Under the pieces are notes generated by a model. The model did not search any database. It was not told where the DNA came from and saw nothing but the letters and a program-made list of their open reading frames with translations. Positions 29,417-38,775 of a stretch of DNA of 56,567 bases are shown here, one piece after another. Each line of letters opens with the position of its first letter. Position 1 is the stretch's first letter. Source of the stretch: an uncultured Oscillibacter sp. (GTDB lineage: Bacteria; Bacillota; Clostridia; Oscillospirales; Oscillospiraceae); contig CAMBKF010000011.1 in assembly GCA_945868085.1 (NCBI GenBank), positions 1 through 56,567 on the forward strand, given 5' to 3'. The position numbers were made by a program, and so were the translations under genes.

Positions 29417-30790
29417 TTACGCCTCCTTCTTCTCTTCGGCTGCCTTCTTCTCGGCCTCGGCCTTTGCCTTGGCAGCCATTCTTGCGTTATTGACCTTCTG
29501 CTTGCCCATGCGGAACATATGGGTCAGGGGCAGACGGGCAGGGCAGGTGTAGGCGCAGGCGCCGCACTCGATGCAGTCCATGCCGTGCAGAACGTTCTGC
29601 CAGGTGTCCACATCGCCCTTTTCCAGATACTTATACATGAAGACGGGCTCCAGGCGCATGGGGCACACGCCCACGCACTTGCCGCAGCGGATGCACTGAG
29701 GCTCGGCCACATACTTCTCCTCGTCGCCGGCGAAGGCCAGCATAGCGCCGGTGCCCTTACCCACGGTGACGTCCACATCATACTGAGCCAGACCCATCAT
29801 GGGGCCGCCCATGATCAGCTTATAGGTATCCTCCCGCAGGCCGCCGCAGGCGTCAAACAGGTCGGTGATGGGGGTGCCGATGGGGCACTCGATGTTCTTG
29901 GGCTCGATAACGCCGGAGCCGGAGACGGTGACGATCTTGCTCACCACGGGCATGCCGGTGTAAACAGCCTTGTAAATAGAACAAGTGGTGTTCAGGTTGA
30001 AAATGCAGCAGCCGGCGTCAGCGGGCAGCTTGCCGGAGGGAACCTGCCGGCCGGAGATGGCCTGGCAGAGCTGCTTTTCAGCGCCCTGGGGGTAACGGGT
30101 GTGCAGCACCTCTACCACCACGGGAGCCTTCAGCTCGGCGATGGTCTTGTTCAGCACGTCCGCCGCGTTCTGCTTGTTAGCCTCGATGCCGATGTAGACC
30201 TTGTCCACGCCGAAGCACTTGGCCAGCAGCGTTGCGCCCTTGATGACCTGCTCAGGCCGCTCCAGCATGGTGCGGTGGTCGCCGGTGATGTAGGGCTCGC
30301 ACTCGGCCGCGTTAATGAGGACATAGTCCACCTTGCCCAGGCCGGAGCTGATCTTCACATGGGTGGGGAAGGTTGCGCCGCCCTGGCCGACGATGCCGGC
30401 GTTCTTGACGATCTCCACCAGCTGCTCGGGAGTCAGGCTGTCGGGATCCTCAACGGGATGAATGTCCGGACACACGGTGTTCTGCTTGTCGTTTTCGATG
30501 ACCACGCTCATCATGGTGCCGCCCATAGAGAAGGGGCGGGGTTCCACGGCCTTGACAGTGCCGGAAACGCTGGCATGAATGGGTGCGGAAACGAAACCGC
30601 CGGGCTCGCCGATCAGCTGGCCCACAGTAACCTTGTCGCCCACGGAGACCACGGGCTTGCAAGGCGCACCGATGTGCATAGACATGGGAATGACCACCTC
30701 AGCCGGGGCTGCCAGCTGCTCGATGGCCTTTTCATTGGTTGCGGCCTTCATGTCATTGGGATGAACGCCGCCAAAGAAAGCTTGTGCCAT
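29417..30790 (-). CDS. rnfC: Rnf complex subunit C
   Basis: RnfC is the NADH-interacting subunit. It has the NuoF-like segment (GGATFPTHVK, then VLINAAECEPYITGDHRTML) for FMN/NAD binding, the SLBB-type region, and two ferredoxin motifs near residues 375-425 (CIRCGKCVGVCP and CIECGACAYTCP). The C-terminus is Ala/Lys/Glu-rich. The N-terminal GGVHP motif is present (FGGVHPNDMK). It has 457 residues and is the first gene of the operon. Confidence 0.96.
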   Translation of the reverse strand: MAQAFFGGVHPNDMKAATNEKAIEQLAAPAEVVIPMSMHIGAPCKPVVSVGDKVTVGQLIGEPGGFVSAPIHASVSGTVKAVEPRPFSMGGTMMSVVIENDKQNTVCPDIHPVEDPDSLTPEQLVEIVKNAGIVGQGGATFPTHVKISSGLGKVDYVLINAAECEPYITGDHRTMLERPEQVIKGATLLAKCFGVDKVYIGIEANKQNAADVLNKTIAELKAPVVVEVLHTRYPQGAEKQLCQAISGRQVPSGKLPADAGCCIFNLNTTCSIYKAVYTGMPVVSKIVTVSGSGVIEPKNIECPIGTPITDLFDACGGLREDTYKLIMGGPMMGLAQYDVDVTVGKGTGAMLAFAGDEEKYVAEPQCIRCGKCVGVCPMRLEPVFMYKYLEKGDVDTWQNVLHGMDCIECGACAYTCPARLPLTHMFRMGKQKVNNARMAAKAKAEAEKKAAEEKKEA

Positions 30791-30847
30791 TGTCTTTCAC
30801 CTCATCTTACTTCATGGGCAGCCCTATGCTACCCCATACTGAAAATT

Positions 30848-30876
30848 ATTCTACAACAAAACAAATCCTTTGTCCA
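30848..30876 (-). promoter_or_regulatory. Probable promoter of the rnf operon
   Basis: On the minus strand TGGACA (30871-30876), 17 bp and TAGAAT (30848-30853) lie about 58 bp upstream of rnfC. Each hexamer has one or two departures from consensus. Confidence 0.6.
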
Positions 30877-31055
30877 CCCCCATCCGATGGGATTTGCGGT
30901 AATTTTTGACAAATTATGAATTAAGATGCCGTAAAAATATCCTTCGCACCCCAGGTCCCGCCGGAATTGGTTCTTCCTCTTGTATTTTTTTCGCAGATGT
31001 GCTACATTAGCTATATACCATATAATAATGTTATACAGCTAAGGGAGATGAATTT

Positions 31056-31802
31056 ATGCTGAATCGGATCGAACTGAAATCAAACGCCAAAGCCATTACC
31101 AAATCAGCCCGGGTCTCTGCCTACCAAATGACCCTGCTATACCTGGTGATCCGGTTCGTGCTGGGTCTGGCAGATAACTATGTGTCCGCCGACAATGGCA
31201 CATGGGTAGAGATCGGGGATATGCAGTTTCAGGTGCAGTCCCTCTTTCACCACGCCGCCTTCCCTACGCCGGTGGTAGTGTTCGTGTCGGTTTTGGTCTG
31301 GCTGCTGGGCTGCGTGCTGGCCGCCGGATATGTCCTGTATCACCAGGGCGTGCGCCGGGGCGAGGAGATGCCCATCTCCTCCCTGTTTGACGGGTTCGGC
31401 TTTGTGGGCAAGATCGTGCTGCTGAACCTGGTGATGACGGTGTTTATCGCCCTGTGGAGCATGCTGTTCATCATCCCCGGCATCATCGCCGTCTACCGCT
31501 ACCGCTTCGCCCTGTATAACCTGTGTGAAAACCCGGAGCTTGGCGTGATGGATGCGCTGAACATGAGCAAGGCGCAGACCAAGGGCTACAAGCTGGACCT
31601 GTTCGTGCTGGACCTGACGTTCATCGGCTGGAGCCTTCTCTGCGGCCTGACTCTGGGCATCCTCTCCATTTGGATCACCCCCTATATCCAGCAGACCGAC
31701 CTGGGCTACTTTGAGGCCATCAAGGCGGAAAAGGGCATCGGCCGGATACCCGGGCAGGCCCCCGACGAGGGCGACACCTTCCGCCCCGACGACAGATTTT
31801 AA
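31056..31802 (+). CDS. DUF975 family membrane protein
   Basis: This 248-residue integral membrane protein has about five hydrophobic segments. The family signature is plain: FIIPGIIAVYRYRFALYNL, then SKAQTKGYKLDLFVLDLTFIGW. The C-terminal tail is soluble and acidic. DUF975 proteins are common in Firmicutes; their function is unknown. It is monocistronic and ends at the terminator at 31806. Confidence 0.85.
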   Translation: MLNRIELKSNAKAITKSARVSAYQMTLLYLVIRFVLGLADNYVSADNGTWVEIGDMQFQVQSLFHHAAFPTPVVVFVSVLVWLLGCVLAAGYVLYHQGVRRGEEMPISSLFDGFGFVGKIVLLNLVMTVFIALWSMLFIIPGIIAVYRYRFALYNLCENPELGVMDALNMSKAQTKGYKLDLFVLDLTFIGWSLLCGLTLGILSIWITPYIQQTDLGYFEAIKAEKGIGRIPGQAPDEGDTFRPDDRF

Positions 31803-31805
31803 GTT

Positions 31806-31838
31806 ACCAAAAGGACGCCGCAGCCGCGGCGTCCTTTT
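31806..31838 (+). terminator. Terminator after the DUF975 gene
   Basis: A stem AAAGGACGCCGC with GCGGCGTCCTTT lies 5 bp after the stop codon and is followed by further T residues. Confidence 0.85.
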
Positions 31839-31840
31839 TC

Positions 31841-31869
31841 TTGAAATGGGGCAAAATATACGGTATAAT
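31841..31869 (+). promoter_or_regulatory. Promoter of the dCMP deaminase gene
   Basis: TTGAAA (31841-31846), a 17-bp spacer and a perfect TATAAT (31864-31869) lie 30 bp upstream of the ATG at 31899. Confidence 0.85.
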
Positions 31870-31898
31870 GGGGCCATAAATTTCACGGAGGTGTGACT

Positions 31899-32390
31899 AT
31901 GGAGCGCATCAGCAAGGAGAACTACTACCTGGACATCGCCCAGACCGTTCTGGAGCGGGCCACCTGTCTGCGCCGCATTTACGGCGCCATCATCGTGAAA
32001 AACGACGAGATCATCTCCACCGGCTACAACGGCGCCCCCCGGGGCCGGCGCAACTGCGTGGACATGGGCTACTGCACCAGGGAGGCCCTGCGGGTGCCCC
32101 GGGGGGAGCGGTACGAGCTGTGCCGCAGCGTACATGCCGAGGCCAACGCCATCATCTCCGCCTCCCGCCGGGATATGGTGGGCGGCACCCTGTACCTGGT
32201 GGGCAAAAACGCCCAGACCGGGGAAATTTTGGGTGACGCCACCAGCTGCGCCATGTGCCGGCGGATGGTCATCAACGCCGGCATCGCCCGGGTGGTAATC
32301 CGCAAGACGCCCACGGAATTTGATGTGGTGGACGTGGCGGACTGGATCGCCGGAGACGACCTGCCGTTTGTGGAGAATATCGGCGGCTGA
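31899..32390 (+). CDS. Deoxycytidylate deaminase family protein
   Basis: The enzyme should deaminate dCMP to dUMP with a zinc-activated water. The zinc site is HAEANAI near residue 80 and CAMCRRM near residue 110, the ComEB/dCMP deaminase arrangement. The N-terminal half carries the expected IYGAIIVKND and GYNGAPRG. It has 163 residues from the ATG at 31899, chosen because GGAGG lies 7 bases upstream; an in-frame GTG at 31893 is less likely. ComEB would be the alternative name, but no com genes are adjacent. Confidence 0.88.
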   Translation: MERISKENYYLDIAQTVLERATCLRRIYGAIIVKNDEIISTGYNGAPRGRRNCVDMGYCTREALRVPRGERYELCRSVHAEANAIISASRRDMVGGTLYLVGKNAQTGEILGDATSCAMCRRMVINAGIARVVIRKTPTEFDVVDVADWIAGDDLPFVENIGG

Positions 32391-32402
32391 CGCAAGGGGA
32401 GC

Positions 32403-32445
32403 ACGGATTGCCACAGCCAGTGTGCGCACTGGCTTCGCAATGACA
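32403..32445 (-). repeat. Single unit of a dispersed TGTCATTGCG repeat
   Basis: On the minus strand this 43-bp unit (TGTCATTGCGAAGCCAGT ... GGCAATCCGT) matches the unit at 39179-39221 at most positions. It contains an internal palindrome (GCCAGTG with CACTGGC). Confidence 0.8.
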
Positions 32446-32526
32446 GATTTTCTCCGAGGCCTTTTAGGGCGTTTCCCCGGAGGTCCGGGGTACTATACAA
32501 ATTAATATATAAGGAGTGCGGTAAGA

Positions 32527-33798
32527 ATGTTGAACGAAAGGAAAACGGAAGCCTACTGCGCCATTCTGGCGGAGGAGCTTCGCCTGGCCACCGGGTGTAC
32601 AGAGCCCATCGCCGTTGCGTATTGTGCTGCCAAGCTGCGCGAGGTGTTGGGCGGTAAACCGGAAAAAGTGCTGGCCGAGATCAGCGGAAACATCCTGAAG
32701 AACGTGAAATCCGTGGTGGTGCCCAATACCGGCGGGCGCCGGGGCATCGAGGCGGCCATTGCCGTGGGCATTGTGGCCGGAGACGCCGACGCGGAGCTGC
32801 AGGTGCTGGCCAAGGTCACCGAGGCGGATGTGGCGCACATCCAGGAATACCTGGACCATACGGACATCACCGTCACCTGCCCGGAGACCCACTGTCTGCT
32901 GGACATCCGGCTCACGGGCTGGCTGGACGGGCACAGGGCCGTGGCCCGGGTGGCCAACAACCACACCAACCTGGTGTACATCGAAAAGGACGGCCAGGTC
33001 CTGCTGGAAAAGCCCGAGAGCTCCTCTGCCGAGGCCAATCTCCAGGACAAGAGCGTTCTGAACGTGAAAGACATTCTTACCTTTATTGAAACCGTGGATA
33101 TAGAACGGATACGGCCCTGCATCAGTCAGCAGCTGGCATGCAACGGCGCCATCGCCGCCGAGGGACTCCGGGGCGACTGGGGCGCCAACATCGGCTCCAC
33201 CCTGCTCTCCACCGACAGCGGCATCGAGACCGAGGCCCGGGCCTGGGGCGCCGCCGGATCCGACGCACGGATGAACGGGTGCGAGATGCCGGTGGTCATC
33301 TGCTCCGGCAGCGGCAACCAGGGCATCACCGCCTCGGTGCCCGTGTGGCGGTACGGCTTGTTTATGGGTGCGGATGAGGAGAAGATCCTCCGGGCCGTGG
33401 CCCTGTCCGACCTCATCACCATCCACCAGAAGACCGGCATCGGCCGGCTGAGTGCCTACTGCGGCGCGGTGTCCGCCGGGGTGGGCGCAGGCTGCGGCAT
33501 CGCCTGGCTCCGGGGCGCGGACTATAGCGGCATCAGCCACACCATCTGCAACGCCGTGGCCATGATCTCCGGGTGCATCTGCGACGGGGCCAAGGCCAGC
33601 TGTGCCAGCAAGATCGCCATGGCTGTGGGTACGGGCATCCTGGGATACAACATGTACCTGGGCGGCAACAACTTCCGCCCTGGCGACGGCATTGAGGGGG
33701 CAGACGTGGAGGAGACCATCCGCAACGTGGGCATCCTGGCCTCCAAGGGCATGCACGAGACGGACCGGGTGATCCTCAACATTATGACCGGGCGGTAA
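32527..33798 (+). CDS. L-cysteine desulfidase / serine dehydratase-like family protein
   Basis: This protein matches the UPF0597/CyuA family, whose members degrade cysteine to pyruvate, ammonia and sulfide with an Fe-S cluster. The N-terminal LATGCTEPIAVAY is a family signature. Conserved Cys appear at ARMNGCEMP, ISGCICDGAKASCA and near SHTICN, fitting cluster ligands. The 423-residue length is normal. The start has AAGGAG upstream. Whether it uses cysteine or serine cannot be told here. Confidence 0.85.
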   Translation: MLNERKTEAYCAILAEELRLATGCTEPIAVAYCAAKLREVLGGKPEKVLAEISGNILKNVKSVVVPNTGGRRGIEAAIAVGIVAGDADAELQVLAKVTEADVAHIQEYLDHTDITVTCPETHCLLDIRLTGWLDGHRAVARVANNHTNLVYIEKDGQVLLEKPESSSAEANLQDKSVLNVKDILTFIETVDIERIRPCISQQLACNGAIAAEGLRGDWGANIGSTLLSTDSGIETEARAWGAAGSDARMNGCEMPVVICSGSGNQGITASVPVWRYGLFMGADEEKILRAVALSDLITIHQKTGIGRLSAYCGAVSAGVGAGCGIAWLRGADYSGISHTICNAVAMISGCICDGAKASCASKIAMAVGTGILGYNMYLGGNNFRPGDGIEGADVEETIRNVGILASKGMHETDRVILNIMTGR

Positions 33799-33837
33799 AA
33801 ATACCCAAAAAGCAGCACTTGGCGGCGAAAAATCACA

Positions 33838-33863
33838 CAGGCGGGGCTTTTGCCCCGCCTGCG
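33838..33863 (-). terminator. Terminator of the NfeD-SPFH-YbjQ operon
   Basis: A perfect 10-bp stem (CAGGCGGGGC with GCCCCGCCTG, TTTT/AAAA loop) is followed on the minus strand by TGTGTGATTTTTC. It lies 36 bp after the last minus-strand gene. Confidence 0.75.
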
Positions 33864-33898
33864 CGCATAATTTGATGTGGTTTATATGAGCCGGGGCA

Positions 33899-34219
33899 TC
33901 AGTCCAGCCGCACAGCGGTGCCGCTGGCGGTGACCATCAGCATACCGTTATCGGCGCCCAGGACCTCATAGTCGATGTCCACGCCCACCACGGCATCGGC
34001 GCCCAGCTGGGCCGCCCGCTGCTCCATTTCGGCCAGGGCCTGCTGGCGGGCGTTGATGAGTTCCTCCTCGTAGGTACCGGAGCGGCCGCCGAAGAAGTTG
34101 CTGAGCCCGGCCACAAAGTCCTTAACGAAGTTTACGCCGGCGATGACCTCGCCGAATACAACACCTTTATATTCCGTGATGCGGCGGCCCTCCACAGAGG
34201 GGGTAGTGGTTACGATCAT
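33899..34219 (-). CDS. YbjQ/UPF0145 family protein
   Basis: This 106-residue protein begins with the family's [22 protein letters not shown], then a helix rich in Glu/Gln and the closing [15 protein letters not shown]. YbjQ-type proteins form pentamers and have been called heavy-metal binding, but no Cys or His cluster is visible, so that role is doubtful. It is the last gene of an operon with an SPFH protein. Confidence 0.85.
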   Translation of the reverse strand: MIVTTTPSVEGRRITEYKGVVFGEVIAGVNFVKDFVAGLSNFFGGRSGTYEEELINARQQALAEMEQRAAQLGADAVVGVDIDYEVLGADNGMLMVTASGTAVRLD

Positions 34220-34234
34220 GCGTTCTCCTCCCTG

Positions 34235-34441
34235 TTATTTATACTCCGGAGCGTCCGGAGTACGATGGTAGAGCAGGGGCTTGCCGTCGGCGTCCACCAG
34301 GACGGTGAGGCCGCCGGAATTTCCGCTGGCGTGGTACAAATACTGCACACCCGTCTGGGTGTCCACCCAGATCTCTGAGGAGGTGATGAATCCGCTCTCC
34401 TCCAGCACCTTGATAAAGCGGTCTTGTTCTTTCTTGGCCAT
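34235..34441 (-). CDS. DUF6440 family small protein
   Basis: This 68-residue soluble protein contains SSEIWVDTQTGVQYLYHASGN, GGLTVLVDADGKPLLY, the core of DUF6440, whose function is unknown. It lies between the SPFH gene (6 bp upstream) and the YbjQ gene (15 bp downstream) and is clearly co-transcribed. Confidence 0.75.
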   Translation of the reverse strand: MAKKEQDRFIKVLEESGFITSSEIWVDTQTGVQYLYHASGNSGGLTVLVDADGKPLLYHRTPDAPEYK

Positions 34442-34447
34442 AGCGTT

Positions 34448-35362
34448 TTACGCCTCCGGCTTATCGTCGGACAGGATGGTCTTGGCGCTGGCAGCCAGGC
34501 CCGCCAGGCCCTGGATCTCGCTGGGAATGATGAGCTTGGTGGCCTTGCCGTCGGCCACCTTCTCCAGGGCCTCCAGGGCCTTGAGCTTGATGACCTGTTC
34601 GTTGGGGGCGGCCTCGTTCAGCAGCTTCAGAGAGTCTGCCATGGCCTGCTGCACCTTCAGGATGGCCGTGGCCTCGCCCTCGGCCTGCATGATGCGCGCC
34701 TGCTTCTGAGCGTCCGCCTTCAGAATGGCGGACTGCTTCTCGCCCTCGGCCACCAGGATCTTGCTGGCCTTCTCGCCCTCGGCCTGGAGGATGGACTCAC
34801 GGCGCTCACGCTCGGCCTTCATCTGCTTTTCCATGGCGTTCTGAATTTCACGGGGCGGCAGGATGTTCTTCAGCTCCACACGGTTCACCTTGATGCCCCA
34901 GGGGTCCGTGGCCTCGTCCAGAATGGAGCGCATCTTGGCGTTGATGGTGTCACGGCTGGTGAGGCTCTGGTCCAGCTCCAGCTCGCCGATGATATTACGC
35001 AGGGTGGTGGCGGTGAGGTTTTCAATGGCGCTCATGGGGTACTCCACGCCGTAGGTGTAGAGCTTGGGGTCGGTGATCTGGAAATAGATGACGGTGTCGA
35101 TCTGCATGGTGACGTTATCCTTGGTGATAACGGGCTGGGGATCAAAATCCGCCACCTGCTCCTTCAGGCTCACCTTTTTGACTACGCGCTCGATGAACGG
35201 CAGCTTCAGGTGCAGGCCCACGCCCCACACGGCGTGGAAGGCGCCCAACCGCTCCACCACATAGGCCTTGGACTGCTGAACGATGTGGATATTGCTGACG
35301 ATGAGGATCAAAATCAGCACCACCAGGATCGCCAGGGCGATGGTTCCTACGTTGAAATCCAT
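34448..35362 (-). CDS. SPFH/Band 7 (stomatin-like) membrane protein
   Basis: The protein has one N-terminal membrane helix (residues 5-22) and the Band 7 domain starting QQSKAYVVERLGAFHAVW. The conserved ENLTATTLRNIIGELELDQ and RSILDEATDPWGIKVNRVELKNI are typical of stomatin/QmcA. A long Ala/Glu/Lys coiled coil follows at residues 190-250, which oligomerises the family into membrane microdomain scaffolds. It has 304 residues. The neighbouring NfeD-like gene is its usual partner. Confidence 0.92.
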   Translation of the reverse strand: MDFNVGTIALAILVVLILILIVSNIHIVQQSKAYVVERLGAFHAVWGVGLHLKLPFIERVVKKVSLKEQVADFDPQPVITKDNVTMQIDTVIYFQITDPKLYTYGVEYPMSAIENLTATTLRNIIGELELDQSLTSRDTINAKMRSILDEATDPWGIKVNRVELKNILPPREIQNAMEKQMKAERERRESILQAEGEKASKILVAEGEKQSAILKADAQKQARIMQAEGEATAILKVQQAMADSLKLLNEAAPNEQVIKLKALEALEKVADGKATKLIIPSEIQGLAGLAASAKTILSDDKPEA

Positions 35363-35429
35363 ACTTCTTTTCCTCCTTGTTCTTCTTGTTCTTGTTTATA
35401 TGTATTTATTTTGTGTACGCTTCCTTTGA

Positions 35430-36224
35430 TTATAACCGCTCCACGAACAGCTTCACGCCCTCCATCCGCACGGCGCGCACCAGGGTACCCTCCGGCAGGG
35501 TCTCGCCGGACTCGCTGCGGGCCGACCAGGTCTTGCCCTCCACATACACCGCCCCGGAGGGCACAGTGTTGTCGATGGTCTCCGTGACCCGGGCCTCCTT
35601 GCCCAGGACGGCGTCGGCATTGGTGGGAACGATGCTCTTGTCCATCATCTTGCGCACCAGGGGCCGGGTGGCCAGCAGCGCCGCGATAGACACCACGAAA
35701 AACAGCACCACCTGCAGCCATATGGGCGCCTCGCAGATGGCGGCGATGAGCCCCGCCGCGCTGCCCAGCACGAACCAGATGGACACCAGTCCCACGGTGA
35801 CGGCCTCCACCACGCCGAAGATCACCATGGCGGCGATCCAGATAACCATTTCCATTTCCGCCTTTCCTCCTTTCAGACACAGTCCCATAAAGCCCGCCAG
35901 CAGCGCCACGCCCAGCAGGATGCCGGCGGCCAGCCACTTGTTCCGGGGGGACAGATTGCTCACGAAGGTGGAGAGCGACACCTTCAGCGGCACGGCGGGA
36001 GATATTTCCCGGGAAATGGGTTCATTCTCCCTCTGCTCAAACAGGTCGTTGAGCGTTACGCCATACCGCCGGCAGATGAACAGCAGCTTTTCCATCTCCG
36101 GGTAGCCCTTGCCGGACTCCCACTTGCTCACCGCCTGGCGCGACACCCGCAGCTGCTCGGCAAACTGCTCCTGGGTCAGGCCGCTGCGGCGGCGCAAAAG
36201 CTGCAGCTGTTCTCCAAAGGCCAT
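35430..36224 (-). CDS. XRE-HTH and NfeD-like membrane protein, in one reading frame
   Basis: The 264-residue frame joins two parts. Residues 1-70 are a Cro/CI helix-turn-helix (LTQEQFAEQLRVSRQAVSKWESG), with one membrane helix at 96-116. From residue 124 an NfeD-like part follows: helices at 126-195 (MVIWIAAMVIFGVVEAVTVG) and a C-terminal OB-type domain (LGKEARVTETI). AAAGGAGG stands 10 bases before the Met124 codon at 35855, so a separate NfeD protein of about 141 aa could also be made. The next gene encodes the SPFH partner. Fusion, or two products from one frame, are both possible. Confidence 0.75.
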   Translation of the reverse strand: MAFGEQLQLLRRRSGLTQEQFAEQLRVSRQAVSKWESGKGYPEMEKLLFICRRYGVTLNDLFEQRENEPISREISPAVPLKVSLSTFVSNLSPRNKWLAAGILLGVALLAGFMGLCLKGGKAEMEMVIWIAAMVIFGVVEAVTVGLVSIWFVLGSAAGLIAAICEAPIWLQVVLFFVVSIAALLATRPLVRKMMDKSIVPTNADAVLGKEARVTETIDNTVPSGAVYVEGKTWSARSESGETLPEGTLVRAVRMEGVKLFVERL

Positions 36225-36442
36225 GCTCTCCCCTCCTCTTATGTCATCAGCGTATCAGACGGCGGCGCGTTTGTCTATCAACCTGGGTTTGCACCGCGAT
36301 TTTTTCTGCGCAACCTCAGGTTGCGCCCATGCCTTTTCTTCATTATACAGGATAACACGCCGGAACACCACTGTTTTTTCTTGCACTTTTCCCTTTTCTA
36401 TTTTATACTGAATACAGAACGAAAAAGTTTTGAGGTACTTGC

Positions 36443-37558
36443 ATGGCAACGTATATGATCCCCTGTCTGCTGGGGCTGGAGAAATTGGTGGGCGACGAGA
36501 TAAAGCGGCTGGGCCTGAAAAACGTCCGGGTGGAAAACGGGCGCATTTTCTGCAGCGGCACCGACGCCGACTGCGCCCGGCTCAACATCAATCTCCGCTG
36601 CGGCGCAAGGGTCCTGCTGGTGCTGGGAGAGTTCCCGGCCAGGAGCTTTGAGGAGCTGTTTCAGGGGGTGAAGGCCATCCCCTGGGAGGACTATATCCCC
36701 CGGGACGGGGCCTTCCCGGTGAAGGGCTACTCCATCACCAGCCAGCTCCACTCCGCCCCCGCCTGCCAGTCCATTGTAAAAAAGGCTATGGTGGAGCGGC
36801 TGAAAAGCCGTTACGGCCTGGAGCAGTTCCCGGAGACGGGGGTGAAATACCAGGTGCGCTTCTCCATTTTCAAGGACCAGGTGGTCATCGGGCTGGACGG
36901 CTCCGGCGAGGGGCTTTACAAGCGGGGCTACCGGGCCGTGGGGGTGGAGGCGCCCCTGCGGGAAACTCTGGCGGCGGCTATGGTGCTGCTGGCCCGGTAC
37001 CGGGGGCGGGATCCCTTCTGCGACCCCTTCTGCGGCAGCGGGACTATACCCATCGAGGCAGCCCTCATTGCCAAAAACCGGGCCCCGGGGCTGGACCGCA
37101 GCTTTGACGCCCAAAGGTGGGCCTTCCTGCCCCAGAGCGCCTGGCTGGACGCGGCGGACGAGGCCATGGACAAGGAATTTCATGGGGCTTACGACATCTG
37201 GGGCGGGGACATCGACCCCCGGGCCATCGACATCGCCAAAAGCAACGCCGTGAAGGCCGGGGTGGAGGACTGCATCCGCTTCGAGGTGGCGGACATGCGG
37301 GATTTCCGCCGGGACAGCCAATACGGCCAGCTGGTGACCAATCCCCCCTACGGCGAGCGGCTCATGGACCGGACCGAGGCGGAGGAGCTGTACCGGGAGT
37401 TGGGCCGGGTTTGGAAGCGCCTGCCCGATGGGTGGCGGACACTGGTGCTCAGCAGCCACACGGAATTTGAGCGCACCTTCGGCCGCCCGGCGGACAAGAA
37501 GCGCAAGCTCTATAACGGCATGCTCAAGTGCGATCTGTTCATGTATGGGAATGTGTAG
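36443..37558 (+). CDS. RlmL-like class I rRNA methyltransferase with THUMP domain
   Basis: This protein probably methylates guanine N2 in 23S rRNA, like RlmL or YpsC. The N-terminal half (residues 1-155) is a THUMP RNA-binding domain. The C-terminal Rossmann domain has the SAM-binding motif FCDPFCGSGTIPIEAAL and the catalytic motif TNPPYGERL. Its 371 residues fit the Gram-positive YpsC group, shorter than the two-domain RlmKL of E. coli. The exact target base cannot be read from sequence. Its start follows an HTH gene on the opposite strand. Confidence 0.88.
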   Translation: MATYMIPCLLGLEKLVGDEIKRLGLKNVRVENGRIFCSGTDADCARLNINLRCGARVLLVLGEFPARSFEELFQGVKAIPWEDYIPRDGAFPVKGYSITSQLHSAPACQSIVKKAMVERLKSRYGLEQFPETGVKYQVRFSIFKDQVVIGLDGSGEGLYKRGYRAVGVEAPLRETLAAAMVLLARYRGRDPFCDPFCGSGTIPIEAALIAKNRAPGLDRSFDAQRWAFLPQSAWLDAADEAMDKEFHGAYDIWGGDIDPRAIDIAKSNAVKAGVEDCIRFEVADMRDFRRDSQYGQLVTNPPYGERLMDRTEAEELYRELGRVWKRLPDGWRTLVLSSHTEFERTFGRPADKKRKLYNGMLKCDLFMYGNV

Positions 37559-37570
37559 TCTTTAAGGTGA

Positions 37571-37675
37571 GCGGCGGGACACATGGGTCCCGCCCTACGG
37601 GATAATGTTTTGTAGGGGCGGACGACTCTGTCCGCCCGGGGCGGTGTGCTCCCATTCTGTCGCCCCTACGGCGGA
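37571..37675. repeat. Cluster of dispersed palindromic intergenic repeats
   Basis: This spacer holds GGCGGGACACATGGGTCCC followed by GCCCTACGGG, and then TAGGGGCGGACGACTCTGTC with CGCCCG. Similar units occur near 6601-6676 and 15291-15321. There is no coding region here. Confidence 0.6.
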
Positions 37676-37794
37676 TTTGAAAATTTCCGCAGACACGCCC
37701 GGGAAATTTATTTTCAATTTGTACACAAATTCTGTTTTGCGCCTGCTATAATGGCGCTATGTGTTCTTATTCTTTTCCACAATCGGAGGGTCTT

Positions 37795-38748
37795 ATGAAA
37801 CATATTTTTATCATCAATCCCACGGCCGGCAAGTCCGACAGCCGCCAGCGCATTTACGATATGGCCGAGACCCTGCGCGTTCAGCACGACCTGGATGTGC
37901 AGTGCATCCTCACCAAGCGCCAGGGCCACGCCACGGAGCTGGCGCGCAAGCTCTGCCAGACCGGCGAGGATCTGCGCTTTTACGCCTGCGGCGGCGACGG
38001 CACCGTGAACGAGGTGGCCAACGGCATCATCGGCTTTGACAACGCCGCCATGACCGTTATCCCCATCGGCACCGGCAACGACTTTCTCAAGAATTTCGGC
38101 TCCGATATTGACAAGTTCAAGGACGCCGAGAATCTGTGGAACGGGCCCCAGTTTCCCATGGATGCCATCCAGGTCAACGACCGCATCGCCCTGACCATCG
38201 CCTGCTCCGGCATCGACGCACGGGTGGCAAACGATGTACACAAGTTCAGCGACAGCCCCATTCTGGACGGCAAGAGCAGCTACATCGTGTCCCTGGCAGT
38301 GAACTTTCTCTTTAAGGGCATCGGCTCCCACTGGACCGTGACCCTGGACGGCGTGGCCGTGAAGAAGGACTACTCCCTGGTGGCCGTGTGCAACGGGCGC
38401 TATTACGGCGGCGGCTTTATGCCCGTGGCCGAGGCCCGGATGGACGACGGCGTGCTGAACACCCTGGTGGTGGACAAGGTCTCCCGCAGCACATTTTTGA
38501 AGTTCGTGGGCCCCTATTCCAAGGGCGACTATCATCTTTTCCCCCATCTGGCCCACTGCTCCACCGCCAAGGATATTGTTATCGACTCGGAGAAAAAGGA
38601 CATCGTCACCTGCCTGGACGGTGAGTGCATCACCTCCAACCATGTACATATCCGCATGGCGGACAAGAAGCTGAATTTCTTCGGCCCCGACGGCTGCGAC
38701 TGCAATGCCACCGCCCGGGACATCGCCCCGGCAGATGCCGAAATGTGA
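37795..38748 (+). CDS. YegS/BmrU-like lipid (diacylglycerol) kinase family protein
   Basis: The DAGK catalytic domain is marked by the N-terminal FIINPTAGKS, the nucleotide loop CGGDGTVNEVANGI and PIGTGNDFLKNFG. The C-terminal beta domain has CNGRYYGGGFMPVAEARMDDG. The 317-residue length is normal. The start at 37795 is supported by GGAGG 6 bases upstream, while the ATG at 37759 sits just past a TATAAT (37747-37752). It probably phosphorylates diacylglycerol or a related lipid at the membrane. Confidence 0.9.
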   Translation: MKHIFIINPTAGKSDSRQRIYDMAETLRVQHDLDVQCILTKRQGHATELARKLCQTGEDLRFYACGGDGTVNEVANGIIGFDNAAMTVIPIGTGNDFLKNFGSDIDKFKDAENLWNGPQFPMDAIQVNDRIALTIACSGIDARVANDVHKFSDSPILDGKSSYIVSLAVNFLFKGIGSHWTVTLDGVAVKKDYSLVAVCNGRYYGGGFMPVAEARMDDGVLNTLVVDKVSRSTFLKFVGPYSKGDYHLFPHLAHCSTAKDIVIDSEKKDIVTCLDGECITSNHVHIRMADKKLNFFGPDGCDCNATARDIAPADAEM

Positions 38749-38775
38749 ATTTTTTGTGATTTTCCAAAATACCCC

